Assembly (NCBI RefSeq): GCF_014489635.1
Contig: NZ_CP060828.1
Span: 3,634,001 to 3,698,000 of the forward strand
Length of the DNA stretch: 64,000 bases
Reading direction: 5' to 3'
Source: Streptomyces roseirectus
GTDB lineage: Bacteria > Actinomycetota > Actinomycetes > Streptomycetales > Streptomycetaceae
The notes below the pieces were generated by a model. The model was not told the origin of the DNA. It saw only the letters and a list, made by a program, of their open reading frames with translations, and made no database searches. Shown one piece after another: positions 55,109 to 64,000 of the stretch. The translations under genes and the position numbers were made by a program. Positions within the stretch are counted from its first letter, which is position 1. Each line of letters starts with the position of its first letter.

Positions 55109-55955
55109 CCCCCCGCTCAGCCGCCTCCACCACGTTCACCAGCAACTGGGCGCGGGTCATGGGGCCGACGCCGCCGGGGTTGGGGGAGAGCCAGGCGGCG
55201 ACTTCGCGGACGTCCGGGTGGACGTCGCCGAGGATTTTGCCGTCGGGGCCTCGGGAGACGCCTACGTCCAGGACTGCGGCGCCTGGTTTGACGTCTTCCG
55301 CTCGGATCAAGTGAGGGGAGCCCGCTGCCGCGATGATGATGTCGGCGCGGCGGAGGTGGGAGGGGAGATCGTGGGTGCCGGTGTGGCACTGGGTGACCGT
55401 CGCGTTCTCGGTGCGGCGGGTGAGGAGGAGGGGCATGGGGCGGCCGATGGTGACGCCTCGGCCGACGACCACGACGTGGGCGCCGGCGATCTCCACGCCG
55501 TGGCGGCGCAGGAGGGTGAGGATGCCGTTGGGGGTGCAGGGCAGGGGCGCGGGTTCGCCGAGGACGAGGCGGCCGAGGTTCACGGGGTGGAGGCCGTCCG
55601 CGTCCTTCGCGGGGTCCATCAGCCCGAGGACGCGGTTCTCGTCGAGGCCCGCGGGCAGCGGGAGTTGGACGATGTAGCCCGTGCAGGCGGGGTCCTCGTT
55701 GAGTTCGCGGACGACCTTCTCGACGTCGTCCTGCGTGGCCGTCGCGGACAACTCGCGTTCGATGGAGGCGATCCCGACCTCCGCGCAGTCCCGGTGCTTG
55801 CCGGCGACGTACTTGCGGCTGCCGGGGTCGTCCCCGACGAGGACGGTTCCGAGGCCGGGCGTGACGCCCCGCTCTCTCAGCGCCGCCACACGTGCGGTGA
55901 GGTCCGACTTGATCTCGGCCGCGGTGGCCTTGCCATCGAGGATCTGGGCGGTCAT
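55101..55955 (-). CDS. folD: Bifunctional methylene-THF dehydrogenase/cyclohydrolase
   Basis: This 284-residue enzyme oxidises 5,10-methylene-THF to 5,10-methenyl-THF with NADP and hydrolyses it to 10-formyl-THF, the donor for purine synthesis. [13 protein letters not shown] carries the catalytic Tyr and Lys, [11 protein letters not shown] and [11 protein letters not shown] are family blocks, and [20 protein letters not shown] is the NADP region. GRGVTIGRP replaces the more common GRSxxVGxP. Functionally it links glyA to purH/purN, also in this window. Confidence 0.96.
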   Translation of the reverse strand: MTAQILDGKATAAEIKSDLTARVAALRERGVTPGLGTVLVGDDPGSRKYVAGKHRDCAEVGIASIERELSATATQDDVEKVVRELNEDPACTGYIVQLPLPAGLDENRVLGLMDPAKDADGLHPVNLGRLVLGEPAPLPCTPNGILTLLRRHGVEIAGAHVVVVGRGVTIGRPMPLLLTRRTENATVTQCHTGTHDLPSHLRRADIIIAAAGSPHLIRAEDVKPGAAVLDVGVSRGPDGKILGDVHPDVREVAAWLSPNPGGVGPMTRAQLLVNVVEAAERGVG

Positions 55956-56182
55956 GCGGCCATCCTCGCGGATGACGGGGCCCGGGTTCCAATCCGGTCA
56001 CACCCCGGGTGGATGTTGCACTTGCACAACACCCGGCGAATCGGGCTGGACAAGAACTGACCGATCGATCAACGATGAAAACCGCAGATTTGCGGTCCGG
56101 TCGGGGGGCAAACCGCTCAAGAATTGACATTCCTCCGCTCTGTCCGCTTCGTCCCCGCGCACACCAACGGAGGAATCCAGCC

Positions 56183-56917
56183 ATGAGTTTCGGCGCGCCG
56201 CCGCCCGGCAACCCCTACGGCCAGCAGCCCCCGCAGCCGCAGCCCGGCGGCTACGGACAGCCGCAGCCCGGGTACGGCCAGCCGCAGCAACCGGGGTACC
56301 CGCAGCAGGGCTACGGCTACCCGCAGGACCCGTACGCGCAGCAGCAGCCCCCGCAGCCCGGCGCCTACCCGAGCTACCCGCAGGCCCCCGGCGGCGGCTA
56401 CCCGCAGGGCTACGGCACCGGCCCCCAGGTCGCGTCCATGGGCCGCCGCTTCGCCGCGCGCCTGATCGACGGCGTCATCATCGGCGTCCTCTACACCGCC
56501 TTCGCGATAGCCGGCGTCGCGGGCAGCATCAGCTCGATGCAGGACTGCGACCCGAACGCCTCCACAGCCGTCTACAACGCCTGCATGGACGGCGCCGCGA
56601 ACGACTTCGCCTCCAAGTTCGGCGCGGTCCTCGCCGTCCTCGGCATCGTCAGCCTCCTCTACGAGTGGCTGATGGTCGGCCTCAAGGGCGCGACCCTCGG
56701 CAAGCTCGCCCTCGGCCTGCGCGTCGTCAACGTCGAAACGGGTCAGAAGCCCGGTCTCGGCTCGTCGTTCATCCGCTGGATCATCCCGATCGTCGGCAGC
56801 TTCGCCTGCGGCATCGGCCAGCTCCTCGTCTACCTGTCCCCGTTCTGGGACAAGTCGGGCCGCCAGCAGGGCTGGCACGACAAGGCGGCCAAGACGATGG
56901 TCATCCACAACCAGTAG
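56183..56917 (+). CDS. RDD family membrane protein with Gln/Pro/Tyr-rich tail
   Basis: This 244-residue protein starts at the ATG at 56183 after CGGAGGAATCC. The first ~85 residues repeat GYGQPQP- and YPQ-type units. The RDD domain follows: MGRRFAARLIDGVIIGVLY, then KGATLGKLALGLRVVN and an end helix pair. RDD proteins may be transporters or sodium/proton antiporters in some species. The disordered tail resembles that of the TM2 protein at 2410. Confidence 0.88.
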   Translation: MSFGAPPPGNPYGQQPPQPQPGGYGQPQPGYGQPQQPGYPQQGYGYPQDPYAQQQPPQPGAYPSYPQAPGGGYPQGYGTGPQVASMGRRFAARLIDGVIIGVLYTAFAIAGVAGSISSMQDCDPNASTAVYNACMDGAANDFASKFGAVLAVLGIVSLLYEWLMVGLKGATLGKLALGLRVVNVETGQKPGLGSSFIRWIIPIVGSFACGIGQLLVYLSPFWDKSGRQQGWHDKAAKTMVIHNQ

Positions 56918-57101
56918 CCCGCCGCGACTCAGGCGTGCACCCCCGGTACCGTTCCGGGCGTGCACGCCTGAGTGCTGTCCGCGCGCCTGACCCTCCGGTA
57001 TCGGGCATAGCGTGGCGGAAAGCGCCAAGGCACCTTTACTCTCACTCCCATCGGATCGGGGGCCGAGCCCCCCGACCTGTCTGGAGAAGGGGGACGTCTC
57101 C

Positions 57102-57830
57102 ATGCACAGCCTCATCGTCGTACCGCCGACGTGTGCGGACGCGAACGGGCAGATCAAGCTCCGCGCGGGCGAACGGCTGACGTTCGGCAGAGCGGACGCC
57201 GGACTGGTCATCGCGCACGAGGGGGTGCCCCGCGTCGCCGGGGAACTCACTCCCGACCGCACCTTCTGGCTGCTGAGCAACCACAGCGAGGACCAGACCT
57301 ACGTCGTCGAGAACCCGGAGGGCGCCGGCGAGCACGTGAAGGTCGCGCCGGGCCGGCTGGACGCGCCGGTGCCCTTCGAGTTCTCCCGCGTCGTCCTGCC
57401 CGCCGCCGGCGACCTCCTCACCTTCGACGTGTGGGCCCCGCGCCACGCCTTCCGCAGCGTGTCCCGGCACGGCCTCGCGGGCGCGCTCACCGCTCCCGCG
57501 TTCTCCCTGGACCGCACGAAGCGCTACTTCGCCGTCCTGACGGCCCTGTGCGAGCCCCGCCTGCGCGGCGAACCGCACGCCCCGCTGCCGGCCGTCGAAG
57601 ACCTCGTCGTGCGCCTGCGCGAGGTGTGGCCCGGCGTGACCCGTTCCGCCGTCTACTGGAACATCGACTACCTCGCCGTCAAGCTCCGGCTGCGCGAGGA
57701 CACCGCCGAGCCCGGCGGCCGCCGTCTCAACGGCAAGAAGGAGACCCTGGTGGCCCTGGCCCTGCGCTTCGACCTGGTCCAGGAGGACGACCTGAGGCTG
57801 CTGTCCGCGCCGGCCCTCAGGGAGGCGTGA
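57102..57830 (+). CDS. FHA-like protein coupled to a membrane kinase
   Basis: This 242-residue protein starts at the ATG at 57102 (GGAGAAGGGGG upstream). Its N-terminal ~100 residues look like a degenerate FHA domain: KLRAGERLTFGRADAGLVIA and the following FWLLSNHSEDQTYVVEN. The C-terminal part has RTKRYFAVLTALCEPRLRG and TRSAVYWNIDYLAVKLRLRE, which resembles a winged-helix or SARP-like helical unit. Its stop overlaps the kinase start (TGATG). An adaptor that binds phosphorylated targets of the kinase is the simplest guess. Confidence 0.75.
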   Translation: MHSLIVVPPTCADANGQIKLRAGERLTFGRADAGLVIAHEGVPRVAGELTPDRTFWLLSNHSEDQTYVVENPEGAGEHVKVAPGRLDAPVPFEFSRVVLPAAGDLLTFDVWAPRHAFRSVSRHGLAGALTAPAFSLDRTKRYFAVLTALCEPRLRGEPHAPLPAVEDLVVRLREVWPGVTRSAVYWNIDYLAVKLRLREDTAEPGGRRLNGKKETLVALALRFDLVQEDDLRLLSAPALREA

Positions 57831-59128
57831 TGAGCGTCGACGTCCCCCAGGGGTACCGGGTCGGCGGCTGGGAGGTCCGCGAGCCGCTGGCGTGCGGCGC
57901 GTTCGCCACGGTGTACGCGGGCCGGCGCGCCGGGGACACCCCCGGGCTGCCCCGCCAGGTCGCCCTGAAGTTCCTGCCGACCGGCACCCGCACCCCGCGT
58001 CAACTCCACCACCTGCGTGAACTAGCCGAACGTGAGGTCGAGTTGCTGTCCCGGCTGCGGACGCCCCGGCTGATCCGCCTCTACGAGACGCTGACCGTCG
58101 AGGACCCCGGCCGGCCCGAACTCGACGGCGCCACCGTCCTCGTCCTCGAACGCGCCGAGGGCTCCCTGGACAACCTGCCGCTGGGGAACGTCCGGGTGCT
58201 GGCGCAGATCTGCGAGGGCCTGCACCAGCTGCATCACGCCGGCTGGGTGCACGGCGACCTCAAACCGGCCAACGTCCTGCTGATGAAGGACGGTTCGGTA
58301 CGGCTGGCCGACTTCAGCACGGCCGCCGAACTGGAGGGCACCTACGCCTACGCCCCCGCGTTCACCACCCCCGACTACACCCCGCCGGAACTCCTGTGGC
58401 CCGAGGTCAGCGAACGCGGCACCCGGACCCGTCCGTCCGCCGACATCTGGGCCTTCGGCGTCCTCGCCCACGTCCTGCTCACCGGCACCTACCCGCTCCC
58501 CGGCGCCACCCCGCAGGCCCGCACGGACGCCGCCCTGCGCCACGCCCAGGGCACCGAGGAACTGCGCCTGTCCCCCGAACTCCCCGCCGGCTGGCCGGAG
58601 ATCGTGCGGGACTGCCTGGCCCCGGCGCACACCGAACGCGTCTCCACCGAGGCGCTGCTGCGCCGCGTGGAACACCTGGCCGGCACCACCCGCTCCCCCC
58701 GCCTCCCCCGCCTGCGCCCCCGCCGCCTGCGCCGCACCGCCCTGGTCACCGCCCTCGCCCTCGCCCTGCTGGGCGCGGGGACGGCCACGTACGCGGCCCT
58801 GCGCGAGCAAGAGCCGACGACCAGCACCGCCCCGCCGACCTGCGAGAAGCCCGCGCCGCACACGGACACGAAGAACCGCACCGGCTACACGGCCGGCTGG
58901 AACACCACCTGGGACTTCACCGTCCGACGCGGCGACGGCGGCAGCCAGGTCCGCGAACTCCAGTGCCTGCTCCGCCACTTGCACGACATCCCCGAAGTCG
59001 GCACGGTCGACGGCGACTTCGGCCCGATGACCGACGACGCGGTCGTCACCTTCCAGAAACGCGCGGGCCTCGACGCGAACGGCGTGGTGGACGCGCGCAC
59101 TTGGACGGCGCTGCGCAAGGCGGACTAG
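57830..59128 (+). CDS. Membrane Ser/Thr kinase with extracellular peptidoglycan-binding domain
   Basis: The protein has 432 residues. The cytoplasmic kinase domain (about 10-280) has a loop PLACGAFATVYAG, Lys47 in VALKF, Glu69, the catalytic HGDLKPANVLL (Asp143, Asn148) and DFS at 161-163 in place of DFG. A basic stretch and one membrane helix follow (about 300-320), then a linker and an external PG_binding_1-type domain (about 360-432: QVRELQCLLRHLHDI, VDGDFGPMTDDAVVTFQKRA). The plan is like PASTA kinases but with a different wall-binding module. The metal Asp is kept, so it is probably active. Confidence 0.9.
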   Translation: MSVDVPQGYRVGGWEVREPLACGAFATVYAGRRAGDTPGLPRQVALKFLPTGTRTPRQLHHLRELAEREVELLSRLRTPRLIRLYETLTVEDPGRPELDGATVLVLERAEGSLDNLPLGNVRVLAQICEGLHQLHHAGWVHGDLKPANVLLMKDGSVRLADFSTAAELEGTYAYAPAFTTPDYTPPELLWPEVSERGTRTRPSADIWAFGVLAHVLLTGTYPLPGATPQARTDAALRHAQGTEELRLSPELPAGWPEIVRDCLAPAHTERVSTEALLRRVEHLAGTTRSPRLPRLRPRRLRRTALVTALALALLGAGTATYAALREQEPTTSTAPPTCEKPAPHTDTKNRTGYTAGWNTTWDFTVRRGDGGSQVRELQCLLRHLHDIPEVGTVDGDFGPMTDDAVVTFQKRAGLDANGVVDARTWTALRKAD

Positions 59129-59404
59129 CCGGGGCTGGGCGTGGGCGTCGGCGAAGCGGGCGAACGCGGTGCGGGTCAGCGGGCCGGCCTTGCCGTTGAT
59201 CGCGCCGGTGTAGTCCGACGTCTCCGTCAACTGCCGCTGGAGCGCCTTGACGGTCTCGGTGCCGAGCAGACCGTCGATCGCCCCGTCGTACTCCCAGTAC
59301 TCGGCCGGCCGGCGCTGGACGTTCTTGGCCTGCTCGATGCTCAGGCCGAGGTTGACCACCGCGGCGGCGCTGACCAGCGCCTTCGGCAGGGGATGGCGTC
59401 GCAT
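59129..59404 (-). CDS. Small secreted protein with peptidoglycan-binding-like repeats; end unclear
   Basis: From the ATG at 59404 (GGAAGGAA upstream) the frame gives a signal-like segment ([15 protein letters not shown]) and two related units: [20 protein letters not shown] and [20 protein letters not shown]. They resemble the end of wall-binding modules. There is no stop at the natural end near 59135; the frame stays open across the antisense of the kinase gene to 58022. The gene therefore looks truncated at the 3' end, or the long read-through is real. The given left limit is where similarity ends, not a stop codon. Confidence 0.5.
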
Positions 59405-59457
59405 CCCGTGTTCCTTCCCTCGGGCCCGGCGTGTCGCCCGCCAGTCTGCTCGCACGA

Positions 59458-59501
59458 ACGGGCGCCCGGAACCTGGAATGTTCCAGGTTCCGGGCGCCCG
59501 T
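59458..59501 (-). terminator. Terminator after purH
   Basis: A perfect inverted repeat with 21-bp arms (59458-59478 and 59481-59501) and only 2 nt between lies 15 bp after the purH stop. Confidence 0.85.
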
Positions 59502-59516
59502 CGAGTACGGCTCGGC

Positions 59517-61094
59517 TCAGTGGAAGAAGTGCCGCGTCCCCGTGAAGTACATCGTCACGCCCGCCTTCTTCGCGGCCTCGACGACGAGTTCGTCGCGGAC
59601 CGAGCCGCCCGGCTGGACGACGGCCTTCACGCCGGCGGCGACGAGGATTTCGAGGCCGTCGGGGAAGGGGAAGAACGCGTCGGAGGCGGCGTAGGAGCCC
59701 TGCGCGCGCTCGGCGCCGGCCCGCTCGACCGCGAGCTTCGCGGAGTCGACGCGGTTGACCTGGCCCATGCCGACGCCGACGGAGGCGCCGTCCTTGGCGA
59801 GGAGGATCGCGTTGGACTTGACCGCGCGGCACGCCTTCCAGGCGAACGCCAGCTCGGCCAGCTCGTCGGCGGACAGGGCCTCGCCGGTCGCAAGCTGCCA
59901 GTTCGCCGGATCGTCGCCGTCGGCCTGGAGGCGGTCGGTGACCTGGAGGAGCGCGCCGCCGTCGATCGGCTTGACCTCGGCGGGGTGCGCGGGCGCGGCC
60001 GGGGCCTTCAGGACGCGGATGTTCTTCTTCTTGGCGAGCGCTTCGAGGGCGCCGTCCTCGTAGTCGGGCGCGACGATGACCTCGGTGAAGATCTCCGCGA
60101 CCTGCTCGGCCATCTCCTTGGACACCGGCCGGTTGACCGCGATCACCCCGCCGAACGCGGACAGCGGGTCACACGCGTGGGCCTTGCGGTGCGCCTCCGC
60201 GACGTCCGAACCGACCGCGATCCCACAGGGGTTGGCGTGCTTGATGATCGCGACGGCCGGCTCGTCGTGGTCGTACGCGGCACGGCGCGCGGCGTCCGTG
60301 TCCGTGTAGTTGTTGTACGACATCTCCTTGCCGTGCAGCTGCTCGGCCTCGGCGAGACCGACACCCGTACCGTCGACGTAGAGCGCGGCCGGCTGGTGCG
60401 GGTTCTCGCCGTAGCGCAGGGTGCTCTTGCGCTCCAGGGACGAGGCGATGAACTCGGGGAACTGAGAGTCGTCCGCGGGGGCGTAGGTGCTCGCGAACCA
60501 GCTCGACACCGCGATGTCGTACTCGGCGGTGTGCCGGAACGCCTCGGCGGCGAGCCGCTTGCGGGCGACGAGGTCGAAGCCGCCGTCCGCCACGGCCTTC
60601 AGGACGTCCGCGTACCGGGCCGGGTCCGTGACGACCGCCACCGACGGGTGGTTCTTCGCGGCGGCGCGCACCATGGACGGGCCGCCGATGTCGATCTGCT
60701 CGACGCACTCGTCGGGGCTCGCGCCCGAGGCGACCGTCGCGCGGAACGGGTAGAGGTTGACGACGACGAGGTCGAACGGCTCGACCCCCAGCTCGGCCAG
60801 CTGCTCACGGTGGCTGTCGAGCCGCAGGTCCGCGAGGATCCCGGCGTGCACCTTGGGGTGCAGGGTCTTGACGCGGCCGTCCAGGCACTCGGGGAACCCG
60901 GTCAGCTCCTCGACCTTGGTGACGGGGACGCCCGCGCCGGCGATCCGGGCGGCGGTGGAGCCGGTGGAGACGAGCTGGACCCCGGCCGCGTGCAGGCCCT
61001 GGGCCAGCTCCTCCAGGCCGGTCTTGTCGTACACGCTGACGAGCGCGCGGCGGATGGGCCGCACGTTCTCGGAGATTGCAGCCTCGGCGGTCAC
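59517..61094 (-). CDS. purH: Bifunctional AICAR transformylase/IMP cyclohydrolase
   Basis: This 525-residue enzyme carries out the last two steps of IMP synthesis. The N-terminal cyclohydrolase part has [17 protein letters not shown] and [11 protein letters not shown]; the C-terminal transformylase has the active-site [11 protein letters not shown] and [13 protein letters not shown]. It uses 10-formyl-THF. The GTG start at 61094 overlaps the purN stop (GTGA), so purN-purH form an operon on the minus strand. Confidence 0.97.
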   Translation of the reverse strand: MTAEAAISENVRPIRRALVSVYDKTGLEELAQGLHAAGVQLVSTGSTAARIAGAGVPVTKVEELTGFPECLDGRVKTLHPKVHAGILADLRLDSHREQLAELGVEPFDLVVVNLYPFRATVASGASPDECVEQIDIGGPSMVRAAAKNHPSVAVVTDPARYADVLKAVADGGFDLVARKRLAAEAFRHTAEYDIAVSSWFASTYAPADDSQFPEFIASSLERKSTLRYGENPHQPAALYVDGTGVGLAEAEQLHGKEMSYNNYTDTDAARRAAYDHDEPAVAIIKHANPCGIAVGSDVAEAHRKAHACDPLSAFGGVIAVNRPVSKEMAEQVAEIFTEVIVAPDYEDGALEALAKKKNIRVLKAPAAPAHPAEVKPIDGGALLQVTDRLQADGDDPANWQLATGEALSADELAELAFAWKACRAVKSNAILLAKDGASVGVGMGQVNRVDSAKLAVERAGAERAQGSYAASDAFFPFPDGLEILVAAGVKAVVQPGGSVRDELVVEAAKKAGVTMYFTGTRHFFH

Positions 61095-61711
61095 GGGATA
61101 ACTACCTTTCGTCCCTCAATGCGGTGGCCGCGGCGGGCGAGCCGTCCCACGACCTCGACGAGCAGCCTTCGCTCGACTTCCTTGATGCGCTCGTGCAGCG
61201 CGCTCTCGTCGTCCTCGTCCCGGATCTCGACCACGCCCTGGGCGATGATCGGGCCGGTGTCGACGCCGTCGTCGACGAAGTGGACGGTGCAGCCGGTGAC
61301 CTTGGCGCCGTACGCGAGCGCGTCGCGGACGCCGTGGGCACCGGGGAAACTCGGCAGCAGCGCCGGGTGCGTGTTCACGAACCGGCCGCCGAACAGGGCC
61401 AGGAACTCCTTGCCGACGATCTTCATGAAACCGGCGGAGACGACGAGGTCGGGTTCGTGCGCGGCGACGGCGGCGGCGAGAGCGGCGTCCCAGTCGTGCC
61501 GGGTGCCGTGGTCCTTGACGCGGACGACGAACGTCGGGATCCCGGCGCGTTCGGCTCTGGCCAGGCCCTCGATGCCGTCGCGGTCGGCGCCGACGGCCAC
61601 GACACGGGCCCCGTACTCCTGCTCGCCGGTCTTCTCGATGTGGTCGAGGAGGGCCTGGAGGTTCGTACCGGAGCCGGAGACCAGGACGACCAGGCGGTGC
61701 GGCTCGGCCAC
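61091..61711 (-). CDS. purN: Phosphoribosylglycinamide formyltransferase
   Basis: This 206-residue GAR transformylase starts at the GTG at 61711 (AAAGGG upstream); the frame is open further upstream, but the family begins with [16 protein letters not shown] at residue 6. The catalytic residues are in [17 protein letters not shown] (Asn and His) and [14 protein letters not shown] (Asp). It transfers formyl from 10-formyl-THF to GAR. It is coupled to purH by a 4-bp overlap. Confidence 0.97.
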   Translation of the reverse strand: MAEPHRLVVLVSGSGTNLQALLDHIEKTGEQEYGARVVAVGADRDGIEGLARAERAGIPTFVVRVKDHGTRHDWDAALAAAVAAHEPDLVVSAGFMKIVGKEFLALFGGRFVNTHPALLPSFPGAHGVRDALAYGAKVTGCTVHFVDDGVDTGPIIAQGVVEIRDEDDESALHERIKEVERRLLVEVVGRLARRGHRIEGRKVVIP

Positions 61712-62079
61712 GTTCAGGCCCTTTCGTGCGGTGGTTTCGTGCGGGGGTTTCGTGCGGGGGTGCGCGGTGGTGCTGCGCGGTCTTTGTGCGGTCTTTGTGC
61801 GGTCGTACAAATGCTTCGTCGCCCGGGATACGGGGAAGTCTACGAAGCGGCCGACCGGCAGCAACGATACCGGCACACCCGGCGGCCCCCACGGGACGGG
61901 GGCGGGGGCGGAGGGTAGCGTCTGCGGGGAGCGGGGCCTGTGACGCGGTGGAGCGGGCTCGGGAACGCGGCGGGGTTGTGGCACGTTTCCGCTGTGACAG
62001 CTCGTTTAGCAGGACATCCACCCGACCGCCCCGACTTGTCCGACTGACCTCCGACTCACCTAGGGAAGACGCTCACTTG
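61712..62079. other. Divergent control region between purN and a membrane protein gene, with short repeats
   Basis: No gene is seen. Near purN the plus strand has TTTCGTGCGG-type repeats (61723-61760) and two TCTTTGTGCGG repeats (61780-61802). The promoters of purNH and of the gene at 62080 must lie here. No riboswitch was recognised. Confidence 0.6.
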
Positions 62080-63195
62080 ATGCCGGACCGCAGTCTGCGA
62101 CCCACCCCGACGACCTCGCAGCCCCCCACGCCCTTCGCCCACCGGAACAGCCTTGCGGGGGTGCTGTTGAGGGAGGGCCGCGTCTCCTCCCCGGGCGCGG
62201 AGGGGTCCACACCGGGGTCGGAGGAAACGGTTCCCGAGGCGGGGGGTCAGGGGGCTGCGCCGGGCGCTGGAGGTTCGGCGGGCGGGGGCGGGGCTCAGGG
62301 GGCGGAGTCAACTCCGGTGCCCGGGGCGGGTGTTGGCGGGGGCGCTGGGGCGCCGGGTGCTGGGCCGGGGGGCGTGGCGGGTGCCGCGTCCGGCGGGCCG
62401 GGTTCTGGTGCGGGCGCTGCTTCCGGAGGGTCGGGGGCTGCTGCCGGGCCTGGTGCGGGTGGCGCTCCTTCCGGGCCGGGGGCCGAGGGTCAGGGGGGTT
62501 CGGCGCGGGAAGGGTCGCAGGGGGGTCGTGGGTCTCAGGGAGGTCAGGGGAGCCAAGGGGGTCAGGAGCACGGGGGGAATCCGTTTGCCGCGCCGCCCGA
62601 GGGGGCGCCGGATCAGCCCTGGCGGCCTCGTCAGCCCTCGCAGGGGGAGGGCGGGGGCGGTGAGGGGGGTTCGCCGTGGGGGCGGTGGAGTGATCGGCAG
62701 CCCGGTCGGTCGCAGGGTGGCTTCGGGGAGCGGCCCGGCGCGGGGCCCGAGGGACAGGGGGGCGGTCAGACGCCGGGGCCCCGGTGGGATCCGACGGATC
62801 CGTCCCAGCGGCGTGCGCGGTACTCGTTGCTCGGCGGCATGTGGTCCATCTTCTTCGTCCTCTTCGGGTGGACGTACGTCGCGCTGCTCCTCGGCGCGCT
62901 CTCCGTCTACTGGGCGCTCAGCGCGCTGAAGGCACGGCCGCGTCCGGGGTCCCCCGAGAACGCCGCCGCCGACAACGCCGCCCCCAACGGCTCCCGTCCC
63001 CAGACCACCGCCGCGATCAGCGGTCTCGTCACCGCGTCCATCGCCCTCGCCTTCGTCGGCACGATCTTCACGACGCAGATCGTGTACCGGGACTACTACA
63101 CGTGCCGCTCCGACGCCCTCACCAACGAGGCCCAGCAGTCGTGCGAGGACCTGCTGCCGAAGCAGTTGAGGGATCTGCTGGGGACGACGGAGTAG
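62080..63195 (+). CDS. Gly-rich low-complexity membrane protein
   Basis: This 371-residue protein starts at the ATG at 62080 with AGGGAAG upstream. Residues ~50-235 are a very biased stretch of Gly, Ala, Ser, Pro and Gln (GSQGGQGSQGGQ and like units). The C-terminal ~130 residues have two membrane helices (MWSIFFVLFGWTYVALLLGA; TAAISGLVTASIALAFVGTI) and a short external tail with two Cys (YYTCRSDALTNEAQQSCEDL). Conserved next to purN in Streptomyces as I recall; function unknown. Confidence 0.82.
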   Translation: MPDRSLRPTPTTSQPPTPFAHRNSLAGVLLREGRVSSPGAEGSTPGSEETVPEAGGQGAAPGAGGSAGGGGAQGAESTPVPGAGVGGGAGAPGAGPGGVAGAASGGPGSGAGAASGGSGAAAGPGAGGAPSGPGAEGQGGSAREGSQGGRGSQGGQGSQGGQEHGGNPFAAPPEGAPDQPWRPRQPSQGEGGGGEGGSPWGRWSDRQPGRSQGGFGERPGAGPEGQGGGQTPGPRWDPTDPSQRRARYSLLGGMWSIFFVLFGWTYVALLLGALSVYWALSALKARPRPGSPENAAADNAAPNGSRPQTTAAISGLVTASIALAFVGTIFTTQIVYRDYYTCRSDALTNEAQQSCEDLLPKQLRDLLGTTE

Positions 63196-63536
63196 CCGGG
63201 GGATCGAGGTCGGCCGGGGGTGTGGTCTGCGGGCGGGATCGGTGAGGTGGGGTGGGGTGGGGTTCGGGGGCCGCGCCCATGAGTCCTGACCGGCGTGCGT
63301 CCAGGTCTGATCACGCCCTCGCCACAGGTACGGGCCCGTCGCACGGTGTGCCGTCGGCCCTGTCGTCGCCGGGCTCCCGCATCACCCCGGCGCAGTTGAA
63401 CTCTCGGGCTCGGCGCGGCTGATCCGGCAACCCGCTGCCGCCGGCTCCTGCGCCCCGGCTCAGTTGCGTCACGTGCCGGAACACCACCTCGCAGCCCTGC
63501 CGTCGCCCCGCCCTCACCTCGCCGGGAGCGTCCCCA
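63196..63536. other. Intergenic stretch between convergent genes
   Basis: I see no gene with support and no strong hairpin; open frames here are due to base composition. Confidence 0.55.
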
Positions 63537-64000
63537 TCAGCGTCCCGGGTTCTCACCCCGTTCCTCCTCCGGCGTCTCTCCCTCCGCTTCCTCCCACGGT
63601 CTCGCCGCCTCCCTGAGTGCGGCCCAGCGGGTCTCGCGGGCGGAGTCGTCGTGCCAGGCGGGGTCGGGTGGGGTGGTGAAGTCGTAGGGCTCGAAGAGGG
63701 CGTCGGGGGTGCCGGTGTCGTACGGGGCGTCTTTGAGGAGGGACGCGTAGACGGGGTCGTCGGCGAGGGAACTGGCCGGCTGGGGCACCCCGTTCGCCTC
63801 GGACTTCGTCCCGTTCGCTTCGGACTTCGTCCGGAATGCCCGCCTCGGCGACAGGAACCGCGTCCAACGACGTCCACGTCCACGTGGCCCCGGTACGGCG
63901 TCGTACGCGTCCCAACTTCCGTCCGCCTCACCGGCGTCCACACCCCGCGCACCTCGACTCGCCGGCACCTGAGCCTCGTCCGCGTTCCACGCGTCCCAAC
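63537..64000 (-). CDS. Unknown protein, C-terminal part, cut by window end
   Basis: The minus-strand frame is open to the right window edge and ends at 63537. About 154 residues are visible. They are charged, Pro- and Trp-containing and probably disordered: a WDAW ... SWDAYDAV repeat-like start, the duplicated TKSEANG (two copies in a row), then [20 protein letters not shown] and a Glu-rich end. It may be the cytoplasmic tail of a larger membrane protein lying outside the window. Function not recognised. Confidence 0.65.
   Translation of the reverse strand, partial: WDAWNADEAQVPASRGARGVDAGEADGSWDAYDAVPGPRGRGRRWTRFLSPRRAFRTKSEANGTKSEANGVPQPASSLADDPVYASLLKDAPYDTGTPDALFEPYDFTTPPDPAWHDDSARETRWAALREAARPWEEAEGETPEEERGENPGR

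Overview
The window is chromosomal DNA from a Streptomyces or a very close relative. It has very high GC, frequent GTG starts, genes coupled by 1-8 bp overlaps, DUF397/HTH gene modules, SCO4848-, DUF5954-, DUF2690- and DUF3017-type proteins, and a core gene order (sdhB ... D-Ala-D-Ala carboxypeptidase ... trpS-glyA ... mdh ... folD ... purHN) that matches, from memory, the SCO4855 to SCO4811 stretch of S. coelicolor.

Layout. 0-13.6 kb: the end of sdhB, small membrane proteins (two TM2, DUF2752), a TetR-controlled three-gene operon with a clear double operator, a Uma2 gene, an MMPL exporter divergent from an OmpR-type two-component system, an orphan peptide-binding protein and a membrane metallophosphoesterase. 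13.6-22.5 kb: an accessory block of about 8.6 kb that splits an SCO4848-family gene. The 3' part of the broken gene lies at the left border and the 5' part at the right border; an intact second copy in the opposite orientation lies just inside. The block carries a Tn554-like recombinase remnant with a DUF6262 gene and a graspetide (ATP-grasp RiPP) locus: precursor, ATP-grasp ligase and PIMT-like methyltransferase on the minus strand, and divergently a TPR regulator, a DUF6087-like protein, a radical SAM protein, a second PIMT-like methyltransferase and a frameshifted small gene. 22.5-41.4 kb: D-Ala-D-Ala carboxypeptidase, repeat-rich non-coding DNA (14 x 16 bp array), YihY/BrkB, a DprE1/DprE2/UbiA-like set, a 2H phosphoesterase, trpS, glyA behind a ZTP riboswitch, a YgiC/YgiB-like pair, a DMT protein, a repeat field, a MocR-AhpD-PEP mutase unit and a LysR-MFS pair. 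41.4-54.5 kb: two DUF5954 paralogues, an HTH/DUF397 module whose regulator has an in-frame TAG, a DUF2690 protein, mdh, and a complete lasso peptide cluster (two short precursors, asparagine-synthetase-like cyclase, fused RRE-protease, ABC exporter, divergent TPR regulator). 54.5-64 kb: DUF3017, folD, an RDD protein, an FHA-like protein with a transmembrane Ser/Thr kinase that ends in a peptidoglycan-binding domain, purH-purN, a Gly-rich membrane protein and a gene cut by the window end.

How the parts fit. Housekeeping genes (sdhB, mdh, trpS, glyA, folD, purHN) form the conserved frame; glyA, folD and purHN all serve one-carbon and purine metabolism, and the ZTP riboswitch ties glyA to 10-formyl-THF supply. 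Accessory genes sit in breaks of this frame. The two RiPP clusters, graspetide and lasso, are each led by a related TPR-type regulator, which suggests a shared way of controlling peptide production. The most interesting parts are the gene-splitting insertion with its built-in replacement copy and the combination of graspetide genes with a radical SAM protein and a second PIMT-like methyltransferase.
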